Source: Cervus elaphus (taxonomy: Eukaryota; Chordata; Mammalia; Artiodactyla; Cervidae). From it: 64,000 bases of DNA. The stretch spans positions 290,335 through 354,334 of the forward strand of contig NW_025316737.1 in the NCBI RefSeq assembly GCF_910594005.1, read 5' to 3'. Position numbers and translations under genes: made by a program. The notes below the pieces were generated by a model. That model ran no database searches. It was not told the origin of the DNA and saw only the letters and a program-made list of their open reading frames with translations. Positions 24,284 to 37,815 of the stretch are shown one piece after another; positions within the stretch are counted from its first letter, which is position 1; every line of letters starts with the position of its first letter.

Positions 24284-27200
24284 GGTGGTATTCCTCTGGA
24301 GACGAATCCAGGGACTAACCTCTCTTTTCGAGTTGATTTTTGGTCCACAGAGTTCTTTCGTGTTGCTACAGTGACCTCAGGATCCCTCTAGCCTTGAAAC
24401 AGTGTTCTTGGGGTTTCTCTGGAGTGCCATCAAGGAAATCAAGGCTCCTTTCATGTGTGATGTGCAAGACGGAATTGCTCTGCACGCAGTACAGGGGAAT
24501 CGGGCCTCATCTCGCATCGAGGGGGAAGTTTCATGGTTTTTCTCGAGTTGCGGTCGGAACCTGGGGTATATTCTCGAGTTACGACGGGGATGGCCCTTCC
24601 ACCCACGTGTTTCTTCAGCCACGTCAGGACTCCTGCCTAGTTGCGAGGGACAACTCGGGATTCTCCTGGAGGCTTGGCAGGGCAATTGGAACGCCTCTCC
24701 AGCTGAGGCGGGAGATCAAGGGTCCCTTTCCACGTGCCACAAGAATCCTGGGACTCCTATCAAGTTTCACGAGGAGTCCGGCATCGTCTCCTTTGGAGGC
24801 ACTGATCTCCGTGTACCTCTGGAGTTTTCAAAGGATGTGAGGCCTCCGGTCGCGATGAGGTGGGGAACTAGGGGTTTCTCTGTGGTCTCCACAGGGGATT
24901 CAGACATCTTTTCATCTTGGGAGATGCAAGACGAGCCTGCATTCAAGTCACTGCAGGGATATCCAGCCTTATTTCGCGTCAGGGCATCGCGGTGTCCATT
25001 CCACTTGAGGCCGCAAACTCAGGGTCCCTCTCACATACCTAGAGTTGAGAGAAGCCTCCTCTTGAGGTGCTTGTGGTAAGGTGGTATTCCTCTGGAGTCG
25101 AAGCCAGGGACTAACCTCTCATCTCGAGTTGATTTTTGGCCCACGGAGCTCTTTCGTGTTGCTACAGTGACCTCAGGATCCCTCTAGCCTTGAAACAGTG
25201 TTCTTGGGGTTTCTCTGGAGTGCCATCAAGGAAATCAAGGCTCCTTTCATGTGTGATGAGCAACACGGAATTGCTCTGCACGCAGTGCAGGGGAATCGGG
25301 CCTCATCTCGCGGCCAGGGGGAAGTCTCATGGTTTTTCTCGAGTTGCGGCGGGAACCTGGGGTATATTCTCGAGTTACGACGGGGATGGCCCTTCCACAC
25401 ACGTGTGTGTTCAGCCATGTCAGGACTCCTGCCTAATTGCGAGGGACAACTCGGGATTCTCCTCGAGGCTTTCCAGGGCAATTGGGACGCCTCTCCAGCT
25501 GAGGCGGGAGACCAAGGGTCCCTTTCCACGTGCCACAGGAATCCTGGGTCTCCTATTAAGTTTCACGAGGAGTCAGGCATCGTCTCCTTTGGAGGCACTG
25601 ATCTCCGCGTACCTCTGGAGTTTTCAAAGGATGTGAGGCCTCCGGTCGCGATGAGGTGGGGAACTAGGTCTTTCTCTGTGGTCTCCACAGGGGATTCAGA
25701 CATCCTTTCTTCTTGGGAGATGCAAGACGAGCCTGCATTCAAGTCACTGCAGGGATATCCAGCCTTATTTCGCGTCAGGGCATCGCGGTGTCCATTCCAC
25801 TTGAGGCCGCAAACTCAGGGTCCCTCTCACATACCTAGAGCTGAGAGAAGCCTCCTCTTGAGGTGCTTGTGGTAAGGTGGTATTCCTCTGGAGTCGAAGC
25901 CAGGGACTAACCTCTCATCTCGAGTTGATTTTTGGCCCCCGGAGCTCTTTCGTGTTGCTACAGTGACCTCAGGATCCCTCTAGCCTTGAAACAGTGTTCT
26001 TGGGGTTTCTCTGGAGTGCCATCAAGGAAATCAAGGCTCCTTTCATGTGTGATGTGCAACACGGAATTGCTCTGCACGCAGTGCAGGGGAATCGGGCCTC
26101 ATCTCGAGGCGAGGGGGAAGTCTCATGGTTTTTCTCGAGTTGCTGCGGGAACCTGGGGTATATTCTCGAGTTACGACGGGGATGGCCCTTCCACCCACGT
26201 GTTTCTTCAGCGACGTCAGGACTCCTGCCTAGTTGCGAGGGACAACTCTGGATTCTCCTCGAGGCTTGGCAGGGCAATTGGGACGCCTCTCCAGCTGAGG
26301 CGGGAGACCAAGTGTCCCTTTCCAAGTGCCACAGGAATCCTGGGACTCCTATCAAGTTTCACGAGGAGTCAGGCATCGTCTCCTTTGGAGGCACTGATCT
26401 CCGCGTACCTCTGGAGTTTTCAAAGGATGTGAGGCTATCGGTCGCGATGATGTGGGTAACTAAGTCTTTCTCTGTGCTTTCCACAGGGGATTCAGACATC
26501 CTTTCGTCCTGGGAGATGCAAGACGAGCCTGCATTGAAGTCACTGCAGGGATATCCGGCCTTATTTCGAGTCAGGGCATCGCGGTGTCCATTCCACTTGA
26601 GGCCGCAAACTCAGGGTCCCTCTCACATACCTAGAGCTGAGAGAAGCCTCCTCTCGAGGTGCTTGTGGTAAGGTGGTATTCCTCTGGAGTCGAAGCCAGG
26701 GACTAACCTCTCATCTCGAGTTGATTTTTGGCCCACGGAGCTCTTTCGTGTTGCTACAGTGACCTCAGGATCCCTCTAGCCTTGAAACAGTGTTCTTGGG
26801 GTTTCTCTGGAGTGCCATCAAGGAAATCAAGGCTCCTTTCATGTGTGATGTGCAACACGGAATTGCTCTGCACGCAGTGCAGGGGAATCGGGCCTCATCT
26901 CGCGGCGAGGGGGAAGTCTCATGGTTTTTCTCGAGTTGCGGCGGGAACCTGGGGTATATTCTCGAGTTAAGACGGGGATGGCCCTTCCACCCACGTGTTT
27001 CTTCAGCAACGTCAGGACTCCTGCCTAGTTGCGAGGGACAACTCTGGATTCTCCTCGAGGCTTGTCAGGGCAATTGGGACGCCTCTCCAGCTGAGGCGGG
27101 AGACCAAGTGTCCCTTTCCAAGTGCCACAGGAATCCTGGGACTCCTATCAAGTTTCACGAGGAGTCAGGCATCGTCTCCTTTGGAGGCACTGATCTCCGC

Positions 27201-27467
27201 GTACCTCTGGAGTTTTCAAAGGATGTGAGGCTATCGGTCGCGATGAGGTGGGGAACTAAGTCTTTCTCTGTGCTTTCCACAGGGGATTCAGACATCCTTT
27301 CGTCCTGGGAGATGCAAGACGAGCCTGCATTGAAGTCACTGCAGGGATATCCGGCCTTATTTCGAGTCAGGGCATAGCGGTGTCCATTTCACTTGAGGCC
27401 GCAAACTCAGGGTCCCTCTCACATACCTAGAGCTGAGAGAAGCCTCCTCTTGAGGTGCTTGTGGTAA
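24284..27467 (+). repeat. Monomers 31-34 (C, D', B, B)
   Basis: Monomers end at 25079, 25875, 26671 and 27467. Monomer 31 has gaagtttcatgg, gcggtcggaacc and ggagtccggc. Monomer 32 has gatgagcaacac, gcggccaggg, gctttccagg and cctattaag. Monomer 33 has ggcccccgg and gagttgctgcggg. These three recur as 62-64, 69-70 and 75-76. Monomer 34 is an extra B unit with a private TAG in ggcatagcgg near 27374 and gagttaagacgg. Confidence 0.89.
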
Positions 27468-29855
27468 GGTGGTATTCCTCTGGACACGAATCCAGGGACT
27501 AACCTCTCTTTTCGAGTTGATTTTTGGTCCACAGAGTTCTTTCGTGTTGCTACAGTGACCTCAGGATCCCTCTAACCTTGAAACAGTGTTCTTGGGGTTT
27601 CTCTGGAGTGCCATCAAGGAAATCAAGGCTCCTTTCATGTGTGATGTGCAAGACGGAATTGCTCTGCACGCAGTACAGGGGAATCGGGCCTCATCTCGCA
27701 TCGAGAGGGAAGTCTCATGGTTTTTCTCGAGTTGCGGCGGGAACCTGGGGTATATTCTCGAGTTACGACGGGGATGGCCCTTCCACCCACGTGTTTGTTC
27801 AGCCACGTCAGGACTCCTGCCTAGTTGCGAGGGACAACTCGGGATTCTCCTCGAGGCTTGGCAGGGCAATTGGAACGCCTCTCCAGCTGAGGCGGGAGAC
27901 CAAGGGTCCCTTTCCACGTGCCACAAGAATCCTGGGACTCCTATCAAGTTTCACGAGGAGTCAGGCATCATCTCCTTTGGAGGCACTGATCTCCGCGTAC
28001 CTCTGGAGTTTTCAAAGGATGTGAGGCCTCCGTTAGCGATGACGTGGGGAACTAGGTGTTTCTCTGTGGTCTCCACTGGGGATTCAGACATCCTTTCGTC
28101 CTGGGAGATGCAAGACGAGCCTGCATTCAAGTCACTGCAGGGATATCCAGCCTTATTTCACGTCAGGGCATCGCGGTGTCCATTCCACTTGAGGCCGCAA
28201 TCTCAGGATCCCTCTCACATACCTAGAGCTGAGAGAAGCCTCCTCTTGAGGTGCTTGTGGTAAGGTGGTATTCCTCAGGAGTCGAAGCCAGGGACTAACC
28301 TCTCATCTCGTGTTGATTTTTGGTCCACGGAGCTCTTTCGTGTTGCTACAGTGACCTCAGGATCCCTCTAGCCTTGAAACAGTGTTCTTGGGGTTTCTCT
28401 GGAGTGCCATCAAGGAAATCAAGGCTCCTTTCATGTGTGATGTGCAAGACGGAATTGCTCTGCACGCAGTACAGGGGAATCGGGCCTCATCTCGCATCGA
28501 GGGGGAAGTCTCTTGGTTTTTCTCGAGTTGCGGCGGGAACCTGGGGTATATTCTCGAGTTACGACGGGGATGGCCCTTCCACCCACGTGTTTGTTCAGCC
28601 ACGTCAGGACTCCTGCCTAGTTGCGAGGGACAACTCGGGATTCTCCTCGAGGCTTGACAGGGCAATTGGAACGCCTCTCCAGCTGAGGCGGGAGACCAAG
28701 GGTCCCTTTCCACGTGCCACAAGAATCCTGGGACTCCTCTCAAGTTTCACGAGGAGTCAGGCATCGTCTCCTTTGGAGGCACTGATCTCCACGTACCTCT
28801 GGAGTTTTCAAAGGATGTGAGGCCTCCGGTCGCGATGAGGTGGGGAACTAGGTGTTTCTCTGTGGTCTCCACAGGGGATTCAGACATCCTTTCTTCTTGG
28901 GAGATGCAAGACGAGCCTGCATTGAAGTCACTGCAGGGATATCCGGCCTTATTTCGCATCAGGGCATCGCGGTGTCCATTCCACTTGAGGCCGCAATCTC
29001 AGGGTCCCTCTCACATACCTAGAGCTGAGAGAAGCCTCCTCTTGAGGTGCTTGTGGTAAGGTGGTATTCCTCTGGAGTCGAAGCCAGGAACTAACCTCTC
29101 ATCTCGAGTTGATTTTTGGTCCACGGAGCTCTTTCGTGTTGCTACAGTGACCTCAGGATCCCTCTAGCCTTGAAACAGTGTTCTTGGGGTTTCTCTGTAG
29201 TGCCATGAAGGAAATCAAGGCTCCTTTCATGTGTGATGTGCAACACAGAATTGCTCTGCACGCAGTGCAGGGGAATCGGGCCTCATCTCGCGGCGAGGGG
29301 GAAGTCTCATGGTTTTTCTCGAGTTGCGGCAGGAACCTGGGGTATATTCTCGAGTTACGACGGGGATGGCCCTTCCACCCACGTGTTTGTTCAGCCACGT
29401 CAGGACTCTTGCTTAGTTGCGAGACAAAACTCGGGATTCTCCTCGAGGCTTGGCAAGGCAATTGGGACGCCTCTCCAGCTGAGGCGGGAGACCAAGGGTC
29501 CCTTTCCACGTGCCACAGGAATCCTGGGACTCCTATCAAGTTTCACGAGGAGTCAGGCATCGTCTCCTTTGGAGGCACTGATCTCCGCGTACCTCTGGAG
29601 TTTTCAAAGGATGTGAGGCTATCGGTCGCGATGAGGTGGGGAACTAAGTCTTTCTCTGTGCTTTCCACAGGGGATTCAGACATCCTTTCGTCCTGGGAGA
29701 TGCAAGACGAGCCTGCCTTGAAGTCACTGCAGGGATATCGGGCCTTATTTCGAGTCAGGGCTTCGCGGTGTCCATTCCACTTGAGGCCGCAAACTCAGGG
29801 TCCCTCTCACATACCTAGAGCTGAGAGAAGCCTCCTCTTGAGGTGCTTGTGGTAA
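27468..29855 (+). repeat. Monomers 35-37 (C, C, A/B)
   Basis: Monomers end at 28263, 29059 and 29855. Monomers 35-36 resemble 10-11 and 38-39: 35 has gatgacgtgg and ctccactggggatt, and 36 has the in-repeat TGA of ggcttgacagg. Monomer 37 has an A front (acacagaattg, gagacaaaactc) and a B back with gcctgccttgaag, and holds the boundary between the two long higher-order copies. Confidence 0.88.
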
Positions 29856-32243
29856 GCTGGTATTACTCTGGAGACGAATCCAGGGACTAACCTCTCTTTT
29901 CGAGTTGATTTTTGGTCTACAGAGTTCTTTCCTGTTGCTACAGTGACCTCAGGATCCCTCTAGCCTTGAAACAGTGTTCTTGGGGTTTCTCTGGAGTGCC
30001 ATCAAGGAAATCAAGGCTCCTTTCATGTGTGATGTGCAAGACGGAATTGCTCTGCACGCAGTACAGGGGAATCGGGCCTCATCTCGCATCGAGGGGGAAG
30101 TCTCATGGTTTTTCTCGAGTTGCGGCGGGAACCTGGGGTATATTCTCGAGTTACGACGGGGATGGCCTTTCCACCCACGTGTTTGTTCAGCGACGTCAGG
30201 ACTCCTGCCTAGTTGCGAGGGACAACTCGGGATTCTCCTCGAGGCTTGGCAGGGCAATTGGAACGCCTCTCCAGCTGAGGCGGGAGACCAAGGGTCCCTT
30301 TCCACGTGCCACAAGAATCCTGGGACTTCTATCAAGTTTCACGAGGTGTCAGGCATCGTCTCCTTTGGAGGCACTGATCTCCGCGTACCTCTGGAGTTTT
30401 CAAAGGATGTGAGGCCTCCGGTAGCGATGACGTGGGGAACTAGGTGTTTCTCTGTGGTCTCCACTGGGGATTCAGACATCCTTTCTTCTTGGGAGATGCA
30501 AGACGAGCCTGCATTCAAGTCACTGCAGGGATATCCGGCCTTATTTCGAGTCAGGGCATCGCGGTGTCCATTCCACTTGAGGTCGCAATCTCAGGATCCC
30601 TCTCACATACCTAGAGCTGAGAGAAGCCTCCTCTTGAGGTGCTTGTGGTAAGGTGGTATTCCTCAGGAGTCGAAGCCAGGGACTAACCTCTCATCTCGTG
30701 TTGATTCTTGGTCCACGGAGATCTTTCGTGTTGCTACAGTGACCTCAGGATCCCTCTAGCCTTGAAACAGTGTTCTTGGGGTTTCTCTGGAGTGCCATCA
30801 AGGAAATCACGGCTCCTTTCATGTGTGATGTGCAAGACGGAATTGCTCTGCACGCAGTACAGGGAAATCGGGCCTCATCTCGCATCGAGGGGGAAGTCTC
30901 ATGGTTTTTCCCGAGTTGCGGCGGGAACCTGGGGTATATTCTCGAGTTACGACGGGGATGGCCCTTCCACACACGTGATTCTTCAGCCACGTCAGGACTC
31001 CTGCCTAGTTGCGAGGGACAACTCGGGATTCTCCTCGAGGCTTGACAGGGCAATTGGAAAACCTCTCCAGCTGAGGCGGGAGACCAAGGGTCCCTTTCCA
31101 CGTGCCACAAGAATCCTGGGACTCCTATCAAGTTTCACGAGGAGTCAGACATCGTCTCCTTTGGAGGCACTGATCTCCGCGTACCTCTGGAGTTTTCAAA
31201 GGATGTGAGGCTATCGGTCGCGATGAGGTGGGGAACTAGGTCTTTCTCTGTGGTCTCCACAGGGAATTCAGACATCCTTTCTTCTTGGGAGATGCAAGAC
31301 GAGCCTGCATTCAAGTCACTGCAGGGATATCCGGCCTTATTTCGAGTCAGGGCATCGCGGTGTCCATTCCACTTGAGGCCGCAAACTCAGGGTCCCTCTC
31401 ACATACCTAGAGCTGAGAGAAGCCTCCTCTTGAGGTGCTTGTGGTAAGGTGGTATTCCTCTGGAGACGAATCCAGGGACTAACCTCTCTTTTCGAGTTTA
31501 TTTGTGGTCCACAGATTTCTTTCGTGTTGCTACAGTGTCCTCAGGATCCCTCTATCCTTGAAACAGTATTCTTGGGGTTTCTCTGGAGTGCCATCAAGGA
31601 AATCAAGGCTCCTTTCATGTGTGATGTGCAAGACGGAATTGCTCTGCACGCAGTACAGGGGAATCGGGCCTCATCTCGCATCGAGGGGGAAGTCTCATGG
31701 TTTTTCTCGAGTTGCGGCGGGAACCTGGGGTATATTCTCGAGTTACGACGGGGATGGCCCTTCCACCCACGTGTTTGTTCAGCCACGTCAGGACTCCTGC
31801 CTTGTTGCGAGGGACAACTCGGGATTCTCCTCGAGGCTTGGCAGGGCAATTGGAACGCCTCTCCAGCTGAGGCGGGAGACCAAGGGTCCCTTTCCACGTG
31901 CCACAAGAATCCTGGGACTCCTATCAAGTTTCACGAGGAGTCAGGCATCGTCTCCTTTGGAGGCACTGATCTCCGCGTACCTCTGGAGTTTTCAAAGGAT
32001 GTGAGGCCTGCGGTCGCGATGAGGTGGGGAACTAGGTGTTTCTCTGTGGTCTCCACAGGGGATTAAGACATCCTTTCTTCTTGGGAGATGCAAGACGAGC
32101 CTGCATTCAAGTCACTGCAGGGATATCCGGCCTTATTTCGAGTCAGGGCATCGCGGTGTCCATTCCACTTGAGGCCGCAAACTCAGGATCCCTCTCACAT
32201 ACCTAGAGCTGAGAGAAGCTTCCTCTTGAGGTGCTTGTGGTAA
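29856..32243 (+). repeat. Monomers 38-40, run of class C units
   Basis: Monomers end at 30651, 31447 and 32243. The run repeats the rare changes of 10-12: tttcctgttgc, gatgacgtgg, ctccactggggatt, gagatctttcg, aatcacggctcc, ggcttgacagg, ttggaaaacc, gagtttatttgtgg and cagatttctttcg. Monomer 40 has a private TAA in ggggattaagac near 32064. Confidence 0.92.
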
Positions 32244-33039
32244 GGTGGTATTCCTCAGGAGTCGAAGCCCGGGACCAACCTCGCATCTCGTGTTGATTCT
32301 TTGTCCACGGAGCTCTTTCGTGTTGCTACAGTGACCTCAGGATCCCTCTAGCCTTGAAACAGTGTTCTTGGGGTTTCTCTGGAGTGCCATCAAGGAAATC
32401 AAGGCTCCTTTCATGTGTGATGTGCAACACAGAATTGCTCTGCACGCAGTGCAGGGGAATCGGGCCTCATCTCGCGGCGAGGGGGAAGTCTCATGGTTTT
32501 TCTCGAGTTGCGGCGGGAACCTGGGGTATATTCTCGAGTTACGACGGGGATGGCCCTTCCACACACGTGTGTGTTCAGCCATGTCAGGACTCCTGCCTAG
32601 TTGCGAGGGACAACTCGGGAATCTCCTCGAGGCTTTGCAGGGCAATTGGGACGCCTCTCCAGCTGAGACGGGAGATCAAGGGTCCCTTTCCACGTGCCAC
32701 AGGAATCCTGGGTCTCCTATCAAGTTTCACGAGGAGTCAGGCATCGTCTCCTTTGAAGGCACTGATCTCCGCATACCTCTGGAGTTTTCAAAGGATTTGA
32801 GGCCTCCTGTCGCGATGAGGTGGGGAACTAGGTCTTTCTCTGTGGTCTCCACAGGGGATTCAGACACCCTTTCGTCTTGGGAGATGCAAGACGAGCCTGC
32901 ATTCCAGTCACTGCAGGGATATCCGGCCTTATTTCGAGTCAGGGCATCGCGGTGTCCATTCCACTTGAGGCCGCAAACTCAGGGTCCCTCTCACATACCT
33001 AGAGCTGAGAGAAGCCTCCTCTTGAGGTGCTTGTGGTAA
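32244..33039 (+). repeat. Monomer 41, class D
   Basis: It has gtgtgttcagccatg, gctttgcagg, gagacggga, gggtctcc, cgcatacc and cattccag. Private changes include agcccgggaccaacctcgc near 32267-32285 and ctttgaaggc. It sits where copy 1 has class E monomer 13, and resembles monomer 6 and the partial monomer at the left edge. Confidence 0.9.
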
Positions 33040-35427
33040 GGTGGTATTCCTCTGGAGTCGAAGCCAGGGACTAACCTCTCATCTCGAGTTGATTTTTGGT
33101 CCACGGAGCTCTTTTGTGTTGCTACAGTGACCTCAGGATCCCTCTAGCCTTGAAACAGTGTTCTTGGGGTTTCTCTGGAGTGCCATGAAGGAAATCAAGG
33201 CTCCTTTCATGTGTGATGTGCAACACAGAATTGCTCTGCACGCAGTGCAGGGGAATCGGGCCTCATCTCGCGGCGAGGGGGAAGTCTCATGGTTTTTCTC
33301 GAGTTGCGGCGGGAACCTGAGGTATATTCTCGAGTTACGACGGGGATGGCCCTTCCACACACGTGTTTGTTCAGCCACGTCAGGACTCTTGCCTAGTTGC
33401 GAGACACAACTCGGGATTCTCCTTGAGGCTTGGCAAGGCAATTGGGACGCCTCTCCAGCTTAGACGGGAGACCAAGGGTCCCTTTCCACGTGCCACAGGA
33501 ATCCTGGGACTCCTATCAAGTTTCACAAGGAGTCAGGCATCGTCTCCTTTGGAGGCACTTATCTCCGCGTACCTCTGGAGTTTTCAAAGGATGTGAGGCC
33601 TCCGGTCGCGATGAGGTGGGGAACTAGGTCTTTCTCTGTGGTCTCCACAGGGGATTCAGACATCCTTTCATCTTGGGAGATGCAAGACGAGCCTGCATTC
33701 AAGTCACTGCAGGGATATCCAGCCTTATTTCGCGTCAGGGCATCGCGGTGTCCATTCCACTTGAGGCCGCAAACTCAGGGTCCCTCTCACATACCTAGAG
33801 CTGAGAGAAGCCTCCTCTTGAGGTGCTTGTGGTAAGGTGGTATTCCTCTGGAATCGAAGCCAGGGACTAACCTCTCATCTCGAGTTGAATTTTGGCCCAC
33901 GGAGCTCTTTCGTGTTGCTACAGTTACCTCAGGATCCCTCTAGCCTTGAAACAGTGTTCTTGGGGTTTCTCTGGAGTGCCATCAAGGAAATCAAGGCTCC
34001 TTTCATGTGTGATGTGCAACACGGAATTGCTCTGCACGCAGTGCATGGGAATCGGGCCTCACCTCGCGGCGAGGGGGAAGTCTCATGGTTTTTCTCGAGT
34101 TGCGGCGGGAACCTGGGGTATATTCTCGAGTTACGACGGGGATGGCCCTTCCACACACGTGTGTGTTCAGCCATGTCAGGACTCCTGCCTAGTTGCGAGG
34201 GACAACTCGGGATTCTCCTCGAGGCTTTGCAGGGCAATTGGGACGCCTCTCCAGCTGAGACGGGAGACCAAGGGTCCCTTTTCACGTGCCACAGGAATCC
34301 TGGGTCTCCTATCAAGTTTCACGAGGAGTCAGGCATCGTCTCCTTTGGAGGCACTGATCTCCGCATACCTCTGGAGTTTTCAAAGGATTTGAGGCCTCCT
34401 GTCGCGATGAGGTGGGGAACTAGGTCTTTCTCTGTGGTCTCCACAGGGGATTCAGACACCCTTTCGTCTTGGGAGATGCAAGACGAGCCTGCATTCCAGT
34501 CACTGCAGGGATATCCGGCCTTATTTCGAGTCAGGGCATCGCGGTGTCCATTCCACTTGAGGCCGCAAACTCAGGGTCCCTCTCACATACCTAGAGCTGA
34601 GAGAAGCCTCCTCCTTAGGTGCTTGTGGTAAGGTGGTATTCCTCAGGAGTCGAAGCCAGGGACTAACCTCTCATCTCGAGTTGATTTTTGGTCCACGGAG
34701 CTCTTTCGTGTTGCTACAGTGACCTCAGGATCCCTCTAGCCTTGAAACAGTGTTCTTGGGGTTTCTCTGGAGTGCCATGAAGGAAATCAAGGCTCCTTTC
34801 ATGTGTGATGTGCAACACAGAATTGCTCTGCACGCAGTGCAGGGGAATCGGGCCTCATCTCGCGGCGAGGGGGAAGTCTCATGGTTTTTCTCGAGTTGCG
34901 GCGGGAACCTGGGGTATATTCTCGAGTTACGATGGGGATGGCCCTTCCACACACGTGTTTGTTCAGCCGCGTCAGGACTCTTGCCTAGTTGCGAGACACA
35001 ACTCGGGATTCTCCTCGAGGCTTGGCAAGGCAATTGGGACGCCTCTCCAGCTGAGGCGGGAGACCAAGGGTCCCTTTCCACGTGCCACAGGAATCCTGGG
35101 ACTCCTATCAAGTTTCACGAGGAGTCAGGCATCGTCTCCTTTGGAGGCACTGATCTCCGCGTACCTCTGGAGTTTTCAAAGGATGTGAGGCCTCCGGTCG
35201 CGATGAGGTGGGGAACTAGGTCTTTCTCTGTGGTCTCCACAGGGGATTCAGACATCCTTTCATCTTGGGAGATGCAAGACGAGCCTGCATTCAAGTCACT
35301 GCAGGGATATCCGGCCTTATTTCGAGTCAGGGCATCGCGGTGTCCATTCCACTTGAGGCCGCAAACTCAGGATCCCTCTCACATACCTAGAGCTGAGAGA
35401 AGCCTCCTCTTGAGCTGCTTGTGGTAA
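33040..35427 (+). repeat. Monomers 42-44 (A, D, A)
   Basis: Monomers end at 33835, 34631 and 35427. They match 14-16 by cctgaggtat, ctccagcttagac, ctggaatcg with gttgaattttgg, gtgcatggg, ctccttagg, acgatgggga and agccgcgtc. This trio was duplicated locally to give 45-47. Confidence 0.92.
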
Positions 35428-35657
35428 GGTGGTATTCCTCAGGATTCGAAGCCAGGGACTAACCTCTCATCTCGTGTTGATTCTTGGTCCACGGAGCTCT
35501 TACGTGTTGCTGCAGTGACCTCAGGATCCCTCTAGCCTTGAAACAGTGTTCTTGGGGTTTCTCTGGAGTGCCATCAAGGAAATCAAGGCTCCTTTCATGT
35601 GTGATGTGCAACACGGAATTACTCTGCACGCAGTGCAGGGGAATCGAGCCTCATCTC
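33270..35657 (+). repeat. 2,388-bp tandem duplication (42-44 type), copy 1
   Basis: The unit runs from the ctcgcgg region of monomer 42 to the same point in monomer 45. The crossover in monomer 45 lies in 35622-35657: the last 48-type marker is the a of ggaattactc at 35621, and the first 42-type marker is the g of ctcgcgg at 35658. Confidence 0.88.
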
Positions 35658-37815
35658 GCGGCGAGGGGGAAGTCTCATGGTTTTTCTCGAGTTGCGGCGG
35701 GAACCTGAGGTATATTCTCGAGTTACGACGGGGATGGCCCTTCCACACACGTGTTTGTTCAGCCACGTCAGGACTCTTGCCTAGTTGCGAGACACAACTC
35801 GGGATTCTCCTTGAGGCTTGGCAAGGCAATTGGGACGCCTCTCCAGCTTAGACGGGAGACCAAGGGTCCCTTTCCACGTGCCACAGGAATCCTGGGACTC
35901 CTATCAAGTTTCACAAGGAGTCAGGCATCGTCTCCTTTGGAGGCACTTATCTCCGCGTACCTCTGGAGTTTTCAAAGGATGTGAGGCCTCCGGTCGCGAT
36001 GAGGTGGGGAACTAGGTCTTTCTCTGTGGTCTCCACAGGGGATTCAGACATCCTTTCATCTTGGGAGATGCAAGACGAGCCTGCATTCAAGTCACTGCAG
36101 GGATATCCAGCCTTATTTCGCGTCAGGGCATCGCGGTGTCCATTCCACTTGAGGCCGCAAACTCAGGGTCCCTCTCACATACCTAGAGCTGAGAGAAGCC
36201 TCCTCTTGAGGTGCTTGTGGTAAGGTGGTATTCCTCTGGAATCGAAGCCAGGGACTAACCTCTCATCTCGAGTTGAATTTTGGCCCACGGAGCTCTTTCG
36301 TGTTGCTACAGTGACCTCAGGATCCCTCTAGCCTTGAAACAGTGTTCTTGGGGTTTCTCTGGAGTGCCATCAAGGAAATCAAGGCTCCTTTCATGTGTGA
36401 TGTGCAACACGGAATTGCTCTGCACGCAGTGCATGGGAATCGGGCCTCACCTCGCGGCGAGGGGGAAGTCTCATGGTTTTTCTCGAGTTGCGGCGGGAAC
36501 CTGGGGTATATTCTCGAGTTACGACGGGGATGGCCCTTCCACACACGTGTGTGTTCAGCCATGTCAGGACTCCTGCCTAGTTGCGAGGGACAACTCGGGA
36601 TTCTCCTCGAGGCTTTGCAGGGCAATTGGGACGCCTCTCCAGCTGAGACGGGAGACCAAGGGTCCCTTTTCACGTGCCACAGGAATCCTGGGTCTCCTAT
36701 CAAGTTTCACGAGGAGTCAGGCATCGTCTCCTTTGGAGGCACTGATCTCCGCATACCTCTGGAGTTTTCAAAGGATTTGAGGCCTCCTGTCGCGATGAGG
36801 TGGGGAACTAGGTCTTTCTCTGTGGTCTCCACAGGGGATTCAGACACCCTTTCGTCTTGGGAGATGCAAGACGAGCCTGCATTCCAGTCACTGCAGGGAT
36901 ATCCGGCCTTATTTCGAGTCAGGGCATCGCGGTGTCCATTCCACTTGAGGCCGCAAACTCAGGGTCCCTCTCACATACCTAGAGCTGAGAGAAGCCTCCT
37001 CCTTAGGTGCTTGTGGTAAGGTGGTATTCCTCAGGAGTCGAAGCCAGGGACTAACCTCTCATCTCGAGTTGATTTTTGGTCCACGGAGCTCTTTCGTGTT
37101 GCTACAGTGACCTCAGGATCCCTCTAGCCTTGAAACAGTGTTCTTGGGCTTTCTCTGGAGTGCCATGAAGGAAATCAAGGCTCCTTTCATGTGTGATGTG
37201 CAACACAGAATTGCTCTGCACGCAGTGCAGGGGAATCGGGCCTCATCTCGCGGCGAGGGGGAAGTCTCATGGTTTTTCTCGAGTTGCGGCGGGAACCTGG
37301 GGTATATTCTCGAGTTACGATGGGGATGGCCCTTCCACACACGTGTTTGTTCAGCCGCGTCAGGACTCTTGCCTAGTTGCGAGACACAACTCGGGATTCT
37401 CCTCGAGGCTTGGCAAGGCAATTGGGACGCCTCTCCAGCTGAGGCGGGAGACCAAGGGTCCCTTTTCACGTGCCACAGGAATCCTGGGACTCCTATCAAG
37501 TTTCACGAGGAGTCAGGCATCGTCTCCTTTGGAGGCACTGATCTCCGCGTACCTCTGGAGTTTTCAAAGGATGTGAGGCCTCCGGTCGCGATGAGGTGGG
37601 GAACTAGGTCTTTCTCTGTGGTCTCCACAGGGGATTCAGACATCCTTTCATCTTGGGAGATGCAAGACGAGCCTGCATTCAAGTCACTGCAGGGATATCC
37701 GGCCTTATTTCGAGTCAGGGCATCGCGGTGTCCATTCCACTTGAGGCCGCAAACTCAGGATCCCTCTCACATACCTAGAGCTGAGAGAAGCCTCCTCTTG
37801 AGGTGCTTGTGGTAA
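35428..37815 (+). repeat. Monomers 45-47 (E-front/A-back, D, A)
   Basis: Monomers end at 36223, 37019 and 37815. The first 190 bases or so of 45 match 48 (cttacgtgttgctgcag, ggaattactc), and the remainder matches 42. Monomers 46 and 47 match 43 and 44. Differences seen include cagtgacctc for cagttacctc in 46, and cttgggctttc and ccttttcacg in 47. Confidence 0.9.

Larger units (their letters stand above)
7387..29673 (+). repeat. Higher-order repeat copy 1 (28 monomers, 22,287 bp)
   Basis: The rare variants of monomers 9-12 and 14-16 reappear at offset 22,287-22,288 bp; the one-base change comes from the shorter monomer 13. The left limit is the last mismatch at 7386/29673, and the first private match is the c of gcctgcc at 7430/29717. 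Blocks further along match at shifted offsets (31 or 32 monomers), explained by local duplications in copy 2. Confidence 0.85.
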
